Below, piece after piece: positions 1 through 10,741 of a stretch of DNA of 64,000 nucleotides. Origin of the DNA: Lactococcus protaetiae (GTDB taxonomy: Bacteria; Bacillota; Bacilli; Lactobacillales; Streptococcaceae); NCBI RefSeq assembly GCF_006965445.1, contig NZ_CP041356.1, forward strand, positions 372,001 through 436,000, in the 5' to 3' direction. A program made the translations under genes and the position numbers. Position 1 is the stretch's first letter, and the number at the start of each line of letters is the position of its first letter. The notes beneath the pieces are model-generated. The model made no database searches, was not told the DNA's origin, and was given only the letters and a program-made list of their open reading frames with translations.

Positions 1-50
1 CAACATAAATTTTTGGTGTTTCCATTTTTCACTTTTCCTTTTCTAAAAAA

Positions 51-79
51 TAAAAAGCCTGACTAGATGTCAGACTTTA
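51..79 (-). terminator. Rho-independent terminator of the toxin-antitoxin operon
   Basis: On the minus strand the arms GTCTGAC and GTCAGGC fold over a short loop and are followed by a T-rich tract. The hairpin overlaps the toxin stop codon. Confidence 0.7.
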
Positions 80-409
80 TTCTATTTGCTCTAAAAATTC
101 TTGAAGTCTTACTTCATCTCGTGCGGATAAATACCCCAGCACTCTTATTTTAGTTTTATCGCTATCAATGTTATAGGCTTGAACCGTATCAATCCAAGAA
201 CGTTTACGTAAGCCTGCTTCAATATAATCAATAATCTCAAAGTATTTACTCTTGATATACTCTGATTTGTTTTCATACTGACTTGTAATTCGATAAGTTT
301 TTATAACTTTATCATCTAATGCTATAACAAAAGCAGGACGGACTTTTGAACCCGTCCCGTCCGCATAAACAACTTTGGCGATAACCACAGTATGCTCGCT
401 CAGTTCCAC
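77..409 (-). CDS. PemK/MazF-like toxin of a type II toxin-antitoxin pair
   Basis: A 110-aa protein whose early segment (ADGTGSKVRPAFVIA, about residues 17-31) matches the start of PemK/MazF-like barrel toxins, which are normally mRNA-cleaving RNases. It starts with GTG overlapping the stop codon of the upstream antitoxin gene by one base, so the two are translationally coupled. Family assignment rests on this motif and the gene pairing; catalytic activity is inferred. It is the last gene of its transcript, followed by a terminator. Confidence 0.7.
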   Translation of the reverse strand: MELSEHTVVIAKVVYADGTGSKVRPAFVIALDDKVIKTYRITSQYENKSEYIKSKYFEIIDYIEAGLRKRSWIDTVQAYNIDSDKTKIRVLGYLSARDEVRLQEFLEQIE

Positions 410-738
410 TACATTAACTCCTCATACTCTGGAAATTCCTCATTGAAAAACTCGTTGACATCTTCTGATTTTGAAAAATCAAGTGTTTTTGCTTCCGATT
501 TCTTCGTCAATTTGGAAATCTTTTCCCTTGCTTCTACTCGTTCGGGAGAAAACCACCCCGAAGGATAACCTGTTGATGATTGAGTAAAAAGAGTGAGTGG
601 AATCTGTTGTTCATAAGCTGTTTTTGTAATTAACATCTTAATCACAGTCGCAACATCTAGCCCTTGCTTGTCAAAGACTTTTTGAGCTTCATCTCTCAAT
701 GTTTTATCTACCCTTGCAGAAACTTGAATCACATTCAT
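409..738 (-). CDS. RelB/DinJ-family antitoxin
   Basis: About 109 aa. The N-terminal ribbon-helix-helix pattern (MNVIQVSARVDKTLRDEA, then a helix around DVATVIKMLI) is typical of RelB/DinJ antitoxins. I place the start at the ATG at 738 because GAGAGGTG lies 5 bases upstream; an in-frame upstream start (753) has no better site. The acidic C-terminal tail (EFFNEEFPEYEELM) would be the toxin-binding part. Pairing a RelB-type antitoxin with a PemK-like toxin is a mixed TA arrangement. Confidence 0.75.
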   Translation of the reverse strand: MNVIQVSARVDKTLRDEAQKVFDKQGLDVATVIKMLITKTAYEQQIPLTLFTQSSTGYPSGWFSPERVEAREKISKLTKKSEAKTLDFSKSEDVNEFFNEEFPEYEELM

Positions 739-800
739 AGCTACACCTCTCACATCTTATTTACTAACATTTTATCACAAATAGGTGCATTTTTCAACAT

Positions 801-1295
801 TTAATAATCTAAAATACTCAGCCAGTTCATTTCATTCAATGATTGAACTTCCGCAAGAATCCCAGTTAATGAAAAGCCTTGACTTTCCATATCTTCCGCA
901 TATCCTTTAATATAGCGCACACTATTATCTAAATAGTTCCCAAAGATATATAATCTTTGCTTGTATCGCTTTTCAAGATAGACAAGAAAAAGGACATATT
1001 CAGAAAAAATAGAAATTGAATCATTATCCTCTCTGATATATCCCATCATACTTTGTACGAGTTTTCCCCAATCCTCTTTAGAAAATTGAATACTTTCTTG
1101 TTGCATGAGATGAATTTTTCCAATATATTTTTTTAGATTTTCAGCCCAAACCATTACCTCTGAGACTTTCGCAAAGGGGCGTAACATTAATTCCTGTTCA
1201 ATTTCTCGTAAACGACGGTCAAAGCGTAAATATTTTTCTTGCATTCTTCGCTCAGAAGCTTTTTCTTGCGCTTTAAAATCTGATAGCTCTAACAT
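801..1295 (-). CDS. Hypothetical protein, helical, 164 aa
   Basis: I do not recognise this protein. It is predicted soluble, rich in charged residues and aromatic positions, with a strongly helical N-terminal half (residues 8-38 are Lys/Glu/Arg rich). There is no signal peptide or membrane segment. It lies alone between the TA pair and the 312-aa gene, preceded by an inverted repeat at 1319-1379 that may control it. It is probably ICE cargo. Confidence 0.6.
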   Translation of the reverse strand: MLELSDFKAQEKASERRMQEKYLRFDRRLREIEQELMLRPFAKVSEVMVWAENLKKYIGKIHLMQQESIQFSKEDWGKLVQSMMGYIREDNDSISIFSEYVLFLVYLEKRYKQRLYIFGNYLDNSVRYIKGYAEDMESQGFSLTGILAEVQSLNEMNWLSILDY

Positions 1296-1318
1296 ATTAT
1301 CTCTTTCTGTTTTCTATT

Positions 1319-1379
1319 GTTCGGAATTAACTTTAAAAATCCTGGAATTTTCAACGTAAAAACTAGGTTAATGCCGAAC
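1319..1379. promoter_or_regulatory. Inverted repeat upstream of the 164-aa gene
   Basis: The arms GTTCGGAATTAAC (1319-1331) and GTTAATGCCGAAC (1367-1379) are complementary at 12 of 13 positions, separated by 35 bases. They sit just upstream of the gene starting at 1295, as expected for a bipartite operator; a transcription terminator is less likely because no T tract follows. Confidence 0.4.
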
Positions 1380-1388
1380 ATTAATCGA

Positions 1389-2327
1389 CTATTTTTTTGT
1401 TATTGATTTTAAATTATTTTTAAATGTACTTCTTTCTGAGCAATAAAGTGTTCGAATGTGAGTAATTCCACTCTCTACCCTTTCAACCTCGGAGCACTTA
1501 TCCATCTTCAATAAGTTACACATTTTACGACCTTGCTTAGTTACACCAACCGCAAATACCTTACCAAAGGCAATATCTGGAATAGTTAAATCAATATCCT
1601 CTACAATTTCACTCAATGCTTTTGGTACTAATTTTAGTAAGTCTAATTGATTTTGATATTGCTTTTTTATGGCAATCACATCAATATATATTGGTAAGTC
1701 ACGACTTGAATTTTTTACTTTTTCCCAAAGACTAACTCCATCAAGTTCTGCCAAATGGTAGAAGTCTTTATAAAGTAGTTGAGGTGCTTGCTCTTTTAAT
1801 AATCTTAACTGAACATAGGCGACCGCAATTTCTTTTCCATTTTCACTTTTTGTAATAACCCTAGAAAATTTACCATAGTCTAAAAACTCATTTGCAATTT
1901 GTGAATTGTCCTCACTAAAATAGTCCCAGTTTTCTTTATCAGTTTGATTTACCACATCAAGCATCAATTCTGCATAATTTATTTGAGTTGGGTCAACAAT
2001 CTTAAATCTGCTTGAAGGGGCTACTTTTTTTGAGTTGACTTTTTCAACTTTTTTAAAATGAATCTGATTAAAGAAATCAACAATGAGATAAATATTTACA
2101 TCACCTCCCCCAGTCATACAACTAGCCAAATTAAAGGCGACTTGCTTTACATTTTCAACGACCTTTTTATTATCAAATTCTTTTACAAAATCATAAAATT
2201 CTTCTTCGCCTTTAGCTATACCAGTTAATTCTAAGAGTTTATACCCCTTCTGTTTTTCAATATATTTAAAGCTAACTCTAACTAAATAACCCTCAATTCC
2301 ATCTATTTTATAAAAAATCTTGCACAT
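1389..2327 (-). CDS. Hypothetical protein, 312 aa
   Basis: I do not recognise the family. The protein is soluble, without signal peptide or membrane helices, mixed alpha/beta in appearance, with a basic C-terminus (SITKK). It lies 18 bases downstream of the conjugative lysozyme gene and may be co-transcribed as the last part of the transfer operon. A plausible role is ICE cargo or an accessory transfer function; the sequence alone does not decide. Confidence 0.55.
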   Translation of the reverse strand: MCKIFYKIDGIEGYLVRVSFKYIEKQKGYKLLELTGIAKGEEEFYDFVKEFDNKKVVENVKQVAFNLASCMTGGGDVNIYLIVDFFNQIHFKKVEKVNSKKVAPSSRFKIVDPTQINYAELMLDVVNQTDKENWDYFSEDNSQIANEFLDYGKFSRVITKSENGKEIAVAYVQLRLLKEQAPQLLYKDFYHLAELDGVSLWEKVKNSSRDLPIYIDVIAIKKQYQNQLDLLKLVPKALSEIVEDIDLTIPDIAFGKVFAVGVTKQGRKMCNLLKMDKCSEVERVESGITHIRTLYCSERSTFKNNLKSITKK

Positions 2328-2345
2328 TTTTTTCTTTCTCCTTTT

Positions 2346-3382
2346 TTATTTTCCTATCACATAATGGTATTGACTGGCTTGTGCCTTCGTTAGCACTTGG
2401 AACGTATAAACAGTGCTAAAACCAGTTCCTGATTGTGAAATCAAGACTGAACCGTCTGAGTGGATAGCTTCCACAAAAGCCACATGACCGTATTGACTAT
2501 CTGCTGTCCAAGCACCACCGACACTCTGTCCGCCCTTAAAACTGACCGCACTATGCAACGTTGGGGTCATTGTGACCGTATAACCTGCTTTATTCTGCCA
2601 GTCTTGACCGTTCCCCATAGTTAAATCATAAGTAATTCCAAATTCTTTAGCTCTGTTCCAAACAAACCATGTGCATTGACGATACTCATAACTTATCGCA
2701 CGATAATTATTAACATTAATCGGTTTATCCAGTTTCCAGCCGTTAGGTAAGCTAGGCAAAACACCTGAACTACCGCCAGAAGTCATCGCATCATACCAAT
2801 ACTTTGCATCCGCCTGTCGTTGAGCCAAACTATCAGTTGCTCCCGCACGCTCCCATTGGCGCATGATTTTTTCCGTCGTATCATTAATTGCTTTGCCCTT
2901 AATCAATTGTTTCAGCAATTTAGAATCTGAACCGTCATGCTCAAACATAAAATCAACTTGTAATTGGGCATCCGTCCACGCTTTTTTTTGACTTTTTGCA
3001 TAGTTAAGCAAGTTTACTCGTCGTCCGCTATCCCACTGAGCCAAACCAAAAGCATAACCGCCAATACTAGAGTTCATTGCCTTTGTTTCGTCAAAGCTTG
3101 CATGAGATTGAATAACAGAGGGCTGAAGCTGACTTTCCACTTGATTATTTCCTAAAAGTGCTGCTGCGCCCTCTTTCGTTCCCCTTCTTTCAATACCCTA
3201 TCCCAAATGATTTGAGCCGTTTGCGTTTGAGGGTCATTCACATTAGCTGCCACATTTGAGCTTGAATCATCTGAAATCACTACCCCAAACAACATGAGGA
3301 CAAATAAGAAAATCACTAAAACAGGAATCAGATAGGGCAAGAGGACTAAAAGAAGTTTTCTTTTTAATTTTCGCTTCATCAT
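2346..3382 (-). pseudogene. Conjugative cell-wall hydrolase, lysozyme-like plus CHAP (Tn916 Orf14/CwlT type), frameshifted
   Basis: Two pieces form one protein. The first (3382 to about 3175) has a basic start and one membrane anchor (about residues 12-34). The second has a phage-type lysozyme-like segment with the GLAQWDSGRR motif, then a C-terminal CHAP domain with the Cys in RQCTWFVW and His in GHVAFVEA. It opens the peptidoglycan for the transfer channel. The frame break is at a CCCC run (plus strand) near 3191-3194; one extra base restores KEGGTKEGAAALLGNNQVE, the expected join. An assembly error is more likely than a true pseudogene. Confidence 0.8.
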
Positions 3383-3397
3383 CTTTCCTCAATTTTC

Positions 3398-3904
3398 CTA
3401 TTTAGGTACGATAAAGGGGTTATTTGTTTTTGAAGATTGCTGTGTCGAAAGAAAACGGGGCATTTGACTTTCAAAACGGTGTGCCATTTTATAAGCAGCT
3501 TGTTGCTGTTCGCCTTTTATTTTCGCACTTTTTACCAATTTATTTTCTTTCGTTTCTGACGATTGATGTGATTTTTCATACACCGCTTGTGTATTTTTAG
3601 CAAAACGTTCCGCAGCTGGACGAATTTGAGCCATTTTCTTCTCTTGCTCAACTTTTTGGTCTGCTTGTTGTTTTAACTCTTTTAACGTTTTTCCCTTATC
3701 TGTTCGAGGGTTTTCTTGTTTCATATCATTGTAAGGCGCTACTTTTTCATTGGCTCGTTGTTGTTTTGTTTCAGAAGCCTGTTTATTTTTAAATGCTTCT
3801 GCTTTTTTCCTTTGTTTTTCAAACCGCTGTTCAAATCGTGCTTTTCTTTTAGCGGCTTGTTCTTGTTTTTTCTTTGTTTCATTAGGGTTGAGCATTGTTC
3901 TCAT
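3398..3904 (-). CDS. Conjugation-operon protein, highly charged coiled coil
   Basis: 168 aa, extremely rich in Lys, Glu and Gln (for example residues 10-60), with no membrane segment or signal peptide. The start ATG overlaps the stop of the upstream VirB6-like gene (ATGA), so it is translationally coupled. Its position between VirB6-like and lysozyme genes suggests a cytoplasmic accessory of the transfer channel, but I do not recognise a named family. Confidence 0.65.
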   Translation of the reverse strand: MRTMLNPNETKKKQEQAAKRKARFEQRFEKQRKKAEAFKNKQASETKQQRANEKVAPYNDMKQENPRTDKGKTLKELKQQADQKVEQEKKMAQIRPAAERFAKNTQAVYEKSHQSSETKENKLVKSAKIKGEQQQAAYKMAHRFESQMPRFLSTQQSSKTNNPFIVPK

Positions 3905-5371
3905 GCTATTGGCATATTTCCTGAAACGCTCCCTGAACGCATCCGCTGGACTGCTCCTGTTCCTACTTTCCGATTGACCTTTCCAGCAAATGTTTTTCCT
4001 GCCACTACTCCAGCCGTTGCCCCTGCTAAAACAGGTCTTAGGGTGCGTTGTTTTGCCCTCGAAAACGCATTATCCATGGCATTAAATACCTTATTATTTG
4101 TGACTGCACTTGAAGCATTTCCTAAAATAGATAAAAAGAATGTCCGATATTTAAAAAGCACAATGTAAATAACGATTTTAGAAACGGCAAGAAAAAGGTA
4201 ATTGGTGGAACTTCCCCTAAAAGCTTATCCAGTAAATTATTAAAGCTTAGAAAAATGGTGGTACCATAGCTTAAAACGACCGATAAAATAAGGGTCAATG
4301 CCGTTTTTATGGACAGATTTTTCGTTGCCTGTGAAAAGATAGAAAGAAAAGAGAAAATCACAATCGCTGGCGCAATCGCAAGTAAAAGCAGAAAGGCTAA
4401 ACCTGCAATGACAGCCCCCAATTTAAAAGCAATGACCCCACAAGCTAAAACAAAATTATTAATCACTGAACCAAGGGCAACCGAAAATTTATCGCCAATT
4501 TGATTAAAGGTCAAGTGTTCATTCTTTAATGACTTTTGAAGGTCTGAGACTTTTCCTGAATCGTTCTCTGTATTTAAGAGTTGATTGACATTTTCGCTTT
4601 TTGTTCCGTACTGCTCCTCACTATCAAAGTTCATTCGTTCAAAAGGTGTAATAACCATGGTTTGCAATAAATCAGGACTTTGATTTGATACACCAGAAAT
4701 TTGTATTTTCTCAATAACCGAGGTACTAAATTCTGCTCCTTTAGTATTGACCGTATCAATCACTTTCCCAGTCAAATTAAAATACGCACTATTCATTAAC
4801 AAGACCCCAAAAATCACAATTAACGTTTTGGCGACTGTTCCTTTAATAAAAGCTTTGAGCAAGCTATAAAGTACCGCAAGCGCAATCAACCAAAAGACTG
4901 GATTTTTTGGATTTAATAATGAATCATAAAGGGTTTTTCCTGTTGCTAAAATTTGTTTGGCATACGTACCGACAACATCTAATTGGGAAAGTAGCCCATC
5001 AATCCATTTCGTAAAACTATATTCTTGTTTGGCAACATAAAATATCCTTGTGCTGCCGTATTAATGCCACTTTTTAATGGATTGCCTGTATCAATATAAG
5101 AAGTATAAGCATACAAAGGAGTTCCTGCATCTCCAACAATATAATCTGTTGAATAGTCGCCTGTTGCCGCTGACACTTTATCATCAACTGCCCCTGTCAA
5201 ATTATCTATACTGTCTTGTGCCTCCTGCGCAGCGTTATTCAAATCATCTAACGTTCCTTGGTCTGGAATAGAAATCCCTGGCATGGAAGTTGAATCCTCC
5301 GCACTCACGCTTACCATTGGAAAAAGACAAAAGAAAAGCGCCATTAAAAAAATGACGTGTTTTAATTTCAT
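3901..5371 (-). pseudogene. VirB6-like polytopic membrane channel protein (TcpH/Orf15 type), frameshifted in two places
   Basis: Three pieces join into one protein of about 490 aa: a signal-like N-terminus (MKLKHVIFLMALFFCLFPMVSVSA), a lumenal stretch, about five membrane helices in the middle piece (4122-4889), and a basic Gly-rich cytoplasmic tail. The breaks are at T runs (minus strand) near 5039-5042 and 4183-4187; adding one T to each gives QGYFYVAKQEYSFTKWIDGL and ITFFLAVSKIVIYIVLFKYR. It follows VirB4 with overlapping stop/start codons. It would form the inner-membrane part of the mating channel. Confidence 0.75.
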
Positions 5372-7935
5372 TATGCCACCTTTCTAGCTGATGCATTACT
5401 CCCTTTTTGCGTTTTAAACAATGCGGCAAGCTCTGGAAATACTCCGTCAACTGTGATACGTGAAATTCGTCCGAACGCATCTTTATATAAACATTGCCCT
5501 CTCGTCATGGTTTTCATCATCCTTCGAGATTCTTCTGTAATCGGAATTTCTAAATAATTTAAAACTTCATCTACTTCATTAGGTTCAAGAAAAGCAAAGG
5601 TTTGTCCAAAACTTGTATTGTCTTTCACTCCCCTGCTTCGCTTTTATCTCGAATAGATTGGCTCACTTGCAGTGTAAAGTCATTAAATGACCGCCCTGTT
5701 CTACGTTTTTCTTTCAAAATATGTGCGCCTGCTGGTGTAGTTTCCAAAAACCAAGCTTCATCAAAAAGGGTAGACGTATTTTCAGATTTATCTCGACGAC
5801 CAAACCACGTACAAAAATAGCCTAACGCATACATAATCGCTAAAGAATTAATTTGAGCATCCGTGTATTGTTCAGGAGAATCTTGTTCTGTCGGCAAAGA
5901 AAGTCCTTGAACTTCTAAGATGGTAATTCGGCTCTCCATTGAAATTGCCGTATTCTCTCCATGTGAAAAAATCAAAGACAAGATAGAGCGGTGGCTGTTA
6001 CTGATTAAGTATTTAGCAACTTTCGCAATCCCCTCATTTTCATGTTTTGACAAGTCATCAAAGACAGAAAGCAAGCCGACTTGTTCCCCTTTTTCACGCT
6101 TTTTGATAAACTGCTCTACCACATCAGGAAATACCGTGTCAAAATCAATATTACGATAATCTTTAGGAAGCACTTGTTTAACCAATGTTTTCGCAAGGTC
6201 AACCACTTCATCGCCTTTCAAAAATACAAGAGGGTCAAGCACTCCGTGGTTCGTTTCAACTTTTGCATCAAAAGTTATAAAATCTATTTTTTCGATATAA
6301 TGCACAATGGCTTGTTTAAATCCGTAAGACCATTTTTCTTTTTCACTTGCATTTTCATCAGGAACTGGTTCATTTTTATAGTCATTCATGACTTTTAAAT
6401 ACTGCTCACGCATTTCTGCTTTTGGGTCAATATAGAGATTTCTTGACTTCATTAAGGTCATGAACAAGAAAAGCAACTTCGCTAAGAAGCTTTTTCCTTT
6501 ACCTGTTTCTCCAATAATATCAGTCGCAGGGTTATCTGTGATTTTTCCCTCCACTTCTTTATTAACCACAAAAGGATTGAAAAAGACAAGATTATTAGAG
6601 TTCGCAAGTGCTTTCTCAAAATCTCCCCATAATTTGTATTGGTTCCATCTACTCTCGCTGCATAAAAGCCATAATCAAAACCGACTTTTTCCGTCACAAA
6701 AAAGAGATTTTCACAAAAACTTTCTACTGACATGGGCTGAATCCAGTTTTTATCCGTTGAAAGTAAATCATTGGCATAAGTCATTTTATCCATTAAATAA
6801 GGTTGGTCGCCCATTGCCGCAGAAAGTTCGACTTGAAAAGCTTTCATCTTTTCCATCAAAATATCTTGTTTCCACTCCACTTCTTCAACGGTATCGCCTG
6901 TAATCACTAACGTCATCAGATACGACAAGAACGTTTCATTGGCATTATCCCTCTGAATCACATCCCCAAGACTTGAACAGAGGCACCGATATTATCATTT
7001 TGAATAGAATCTTTTTCATACGCTTCAATTTGGGTTTGCTTCAATCGCCCTAAAGCACGTTCAGCCTTTTTCTTAATCGAGTTCCACCCTCTTTTTTTAT
7101 TGAAATAATACTTAGTATTAATTTCAATTGGAAAAGATAGGGTTTGTAAGTATTCCACCAAATGAAAATAACTGACATTATTAGGCAGATAAGCAATAGG
7201 TAATGCCTTTACCACACTTTCGCCATAGTCATTCCCTAAGCGGTTAGTGCCATCTTCAAAATACCTTTTTCTCCCTTCTTCAAGATTGGTAACTGAATTT
7301 TCCATCATGTGAATCTCATGCTCACGTTGATAAAATAAGCCACGTAAATATTGATAACGATTAATAAACAGTGTTTGTGATTGATTGGTTGGTTTAGCCC
7401 CCAAACTTGAAAGGGTTGAGGTCAACGTTTCATTCAATAGTTCATACTCCTCATGCCAACCCTCAAAAAGTTTCTTTTCTTTCAAAGCGCCTATGGCTTG
7501 TTCTTTGAATAATTGAAACGTTGTTTTTAAAGTCTTAATCAAATTGGTTGAAATATGGTCATTCTTCAAAGGAATAACCATGAAATAGCGATATTCATAG
7601 GGCGAACCCATTTCTTCCGCAAATAAATCTAACGTGCCATCAAACAAATATTCCGCTAACTCTCTTGTATCATCCGCTAAATCATCAGATAAGACTTGAT
7701 AACGTGCATAAACATCTAAGTTCATAGGCAAAGTTAAAATTTCGCCATTATGATAAGGGATCAAATCAACAAACACATTATTTTGGATTGCTTTTGCGGT
7801 TTCTTTGGCTTCTTCATCCGTTCTTGAAAGATTAATTGCTGGCACTTCAAACAGGGCATAAACTTCCCCATTTTCTTTTAACATTAAGTTATCATGAAAA
7901 CTGATGATATTATTATATTTTCTTTTTTTAAACAT
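5371..7935 (-). pseudogene. VirB4-like conjugation ATPase (ConE/Orf16/TcpF type), frameshifted in three places
   Basis: Four pieces together give about 855 aa, the usual VirB4 length. The Walker A motif GETGKGKSF and Walker B LFDEAWFL are present, and the C-terminal GQCLYKDAFGRI pattern is typical. Breaks are at a C run near 6962-6965, an A run near 6611-6613 (minus-strand AAA), and a C run near 5630-5633; each is repaired by one added base (VQVLGDVIQRD, EILRKALANSN, SEAGGVKDNTS). The protein powers the type IV transfer channel at the inner membrane. It overlaps its neighbours by a few bases. Confidence 0.85.
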
Positions 7936-8294
7936 TACTCCCCTTCTCTATGATGCACCCCTTTGACCCAGTAGCCTTTTTTACGAAAATAAATAAAATA
8001 AGTTTTTCCATAATCCCACAAGAAAACAGGAAAACTTTTTCCATCAGGACGAAAATCAGAAAAAGCTAAACCCACAGACCAAGACAAGAAACCACTTGCA
8101 GCCAAGCGCCAATTCATTGGAATCAAGGTTAAAAATTGAAAAGGGAATAGCCATAGTACCATGAATACCCCCACCGCATAAGCATAGGTTGAAAACTTTT
8201 TCGCATTGTTCAGCGACCAGCGCTCTGTGATTTTTTGAATCCAAACTGGCTGTTCAAAAGAGCGCTTGAATGTAAATAGTCTTTTATCTTTCAT
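7935..8294 (-). CDS. tcpE: TcpE-family conjugal transfer membrane protein
   Basis: 119 aa with two adjacent membrane helices (about residues 38-55 and 60-78) and a basic N-terminus, matching the TcpE/Orf17 family by length, topology and position directly upstream of VirB4. Its stop codon overlaps the VirB4 start. TcpE proteins are small inner-membrane parts of the Gram-positive mating channel. Confidence 0.75.
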   Translation of the reverse strand: MKDKRLFTFKRSFEQPVWIQKITERWSLNNAKKFSTYAYAVGVFMVLWLFPFQFLTLIPMNWRLAASGFLSWSVGLAFSDFRPDGKSFPVFLWDYGKTYFIYFRKKGYWVKGVHHREGE

Positions 8295-8304
8295 TGTTTC
8301 CTTT

Positions 8305-8540
8305 CTACGAGCCTAAATTAAACTTACTGCCAACCCATTTAATGATTTTACCGACGACCCCACCGACAATATTCATGAAACTTTCAGGGTTTGCGGCAAA
8401 CCACCAGACTAAACCAGCACCAAGAATGACAGCAATAGCCCCATTGTTTTATGACTGTGCATTTCTTTAACGACTTTAAAACCCATCCACGCTAAAAATG
8501 GACCTGACCCTAATTTCCAAAGGGCTTGAAATAAATCCAT
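8305..8540 (-). pseudogene. TcpD-like small membrane protein, frameshifted
   Basis: From the ATG at 8540 the protein reads MDLFQALWKLGSGPFLAWMG and then hits a break at a CCCC run near 8452-8455. Adding one base gives KTMGAIAVILGAGLVWWF and an open frame to the stop at 8305, about 78 aa, with one membrane helix. Position between TcpC and TcpE and the small size fit TcpD. The intact reading depends on that single-base correction. Confidence 0.65.
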
Positions 8541-8547
8541 AATCTCC

Positions 8548-9803
8548 TTATCCTTTCGTTGTTTCCATATCTTTTGCCGTAATCACATTTGAAAAATCAC
8601 GAGCAAAATAGGTATTGTTTATTTTTTCAATCGTAAAGACATAATTTTCAGGATGTGTCCCTAAGCTATTTTTAAATGTTGCTTGAATGACTGCCTTGTA
8701 TTTATCTTTTCCGACTGATTTATAATTGGTATAATCAATAGATGCCAATTCCTCAGAGGTTGAAAGCCCTAACCCTTTAGACAACAAGTCCAAACTTTCC
8801 TTATTCTTCGTCTTTGCTTCTAACAAGGACTTAACAAAAGCATTTAACTGATTTTCTTTTGACTTAGAAAGATTTGTCATTGCATCCAACGATAAGAGAG
8901 GTGCTGCTTTCCCTGCATTGAGTGCTGTGATATCTTCAAAGGTTGGAAATGAAGAAACATAATATTTCTCTCCTACCTTTGCATAAGGAACTTTAAACAA
9001 TGTATTGGTCGTATTTGAACTCTTTTGAACACTTGCCTTTTTCCCTTTGGATGCTGGAATCGTCTTTTGAGTCGTCGTGGTATAAGAAACCAAATAAGTC
9101 GCAGATGAATCCGTAAAGTGAAGTAACTCTGATGCCGTTAATTGACTGGTATTTTTTTGTTGTCCTTGCGCAGCAATAGGCAAAGCTTGACCGTAAAAGG
9201 CACTAAGAAGCACCTGATTTTTTTCTTGTCCTGCAGCATCACTCGGAACATTAAAATAAGTTTTCACAAAATCATTTAAAAAAACTTGTGCGCTGTAATC
9301 TTGTTGCCCTTGCCCCCTGCCATTTTTTTAATTTGAGCTTGGTCTGATTGAATGATTTTCTGTGCTTCACTACGCACTTGATTTTGAGCTTGAAAGTAAC
9401 TTAGACCACTTCCCAAAGAAAGTACGACTATTCCAATACACACCGCACCAAATAAGCCATTACTTAACTTTTGATTGTAGGCTTTTGGAAGGGTATTTTT
9501 TTGGTAAGTTTGTCCTCTCAATGGCTCACCTTGATTGACCGCTTTTTTATTTCCCCATTTTCGTTTACTTTTTTCTTTTTGGCTTTCCTTTACCGCGACC
9601 CCTTGCTTTGGCTTAGGAAGTTCAACAGATTCAACTTCTTGTTGTTCTGCCTTGAAAGCCTTTGTTAGAACCGCTGTTTGAGCAAGTGTTAATTCTGAAC
9701 TCCCCTCTCCTGCATCAATGTCATTAATCTGACAGAGTATCAGCAAAAATTCTGATTCAGTTTTTAACATTTTTGCCAGTTCATCAACTGTTACTGTTTT
9801 CAT
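8548..9803 (-). pseudogene. tcpC: TcpC-family conjugal transfer protein (Tn916 Orf13 type), frameshifted
   Basis: Two pieces give about 418 aa: a cytoplasmic N-terminal region, one membrane anchor (about residues 119-138, NGLFGAVCIGIVVLSLGS) and an extracytoplasmic region with two NTF2-like halves, the known TcpC/VirB8-like arrangement. The break lies in the G run of AAGGGCAAC (minus strand) near 9305-9307; one extra G gives GGKGQQDYSAQVFLNDFVKT. TcpC is the bitopic VirB8-like scaffold of the channel. It is the first gene of the main channel cluster. Confidence 0.75.
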
Positions 9804-9813
9804 TTCTCCCTCT

Positions 9814-10101
9814 CTATTCCTTTTTTTCCATTCCTGATAATACTGCCAGATGGTTTGCGTGTTCTAATTCTAAATTCAAATTGGCTAAATCACATTCAAG
9901 TGAATCAAGATAAATTCCAATTCTACGAGCCACTCTGTCAGCAACTTTATCGGCAGGGGTTAGGTCACTTAAATCTTGTTCGGGGAAACTCAATTCAAAT
10001 GGAATCCTTTTTAAAACTTCCTTCGACTGAATTTCAACAACAAGTTTTTTAATTTCTTTTGTCCGTTCAATTAACGGTTGGTATTTTTCATTTTTGTTCA
10101 T
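9814..10101 (-). CDS. Hypothetical ICE protein, 95 aa, helical
   Basis: A small soluble protein made of long helices (residues 1-30 and 55-90 heptad-like). It lies 10 bases upstream of tcpC and 1 base downstream of the 212-aa membrane gene, so it belongs to the transfer operon. It resembles in style the small helical proteins at 29932-30476. No family recognised. Confidence 0.6.
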   Translation of the reverse strand: MNKNEKYQPLIERTKEIKKLVVEIQSKEVLKRIPFELSFPEQDLSDLTPADKVADRVARRIGIYLDSLECDLANLNLELEHANHLAVLSGMEKKE

Positions 10102-10102
10102 T

Positions 10103-10741
10103 TTACAATCCCTTTATTCCTTTTTTGATTTTTGCAACATGACCCTCATTTGAATTGAATTTGAAATAAACCCTTGTATATTTCAAGTGATAAGTTTCTG
10201 ACACTTCTGTAAATAATAACAAGCCATCTTGATAGTTACTCTTTTTTTGACCATCAATCCTTCTTACCCAATCTGATTTCTTTCCTGTTTTTATCTCCTG
10301 AGCCAAGTGTCTAAAGATAAAGAAATGGCTCACTTCAAACAAAAAGCCTACCACGAACCAGCGTTGTAAAAGCTCATTTATTCTTTCATAATCAGTTAAC
10401 TGAATTGAAAAAGCAAGATAAATCAAGAACCACCACAAGCCAACATTCAGAAAAGTTTTAACCACTTCCAAATCAGGTGCTCGCCTCTGAAAAACTTTTT
10501 TGCCTACTTTAATAAAATTTACAACAGTAACCAGTAGAAGTATCAAACTTAAAATCTTCTCTCTTTGACCATTTGAGAAGTCCAATGCTTGTGAAGTCAA
10601 TGAAACAACAAAGATAAGAGAGAGAACAATCAAGAGATAAGAAACTATTTTTCTCAACACCAAAAATAAATTTAAGGCTTGAATTTTCCAAAATATTTTT
10701 TGATGTAATATCTTTTGAATGTTATTTATTTCTTCTTTCAT
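10103..10741 (-). CDS. Hypothetical ICE membrane protein, 212 aa
   Basis: Four likely membrane helices: about residues 30-50, 60-78, 95-113 and 125-145, with a soluble C-terminal part. The stop of the upstream 63-aa gene and this start overlap, showing operon membership. It may belong to the transfer apparatus or to cell-surface cargo. No family recognised. Confidence 0.6.
   Translation of the reverse strand: MKEEINNIQKILHQKIFWKIQALNLFLVLRKIVSYLLIVLSLIFVVSLTSQALDFSNGQREKILSLILLLVTVVNFIKVGKKVFQRRAPDLEVVKTFLNVGLWWFLIYLAFSIQLTDYERINELLQRWFVVGFLFEVSHFFIFRHLAQEIKTGKKSDWVRRIDGQKKSNYQDGLLLFTEVSETYHLKYTRVYFKFNSNEGHVAKIKKGIKGL

Noticed and set aside
3716-4168. Plus-strand ORFs opposite the transfer genes
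   Set aside because: They mirror Lys/Glu-rich minus-strand genes, giving Phe/Leu-rich translations, and lack ribosome sites.
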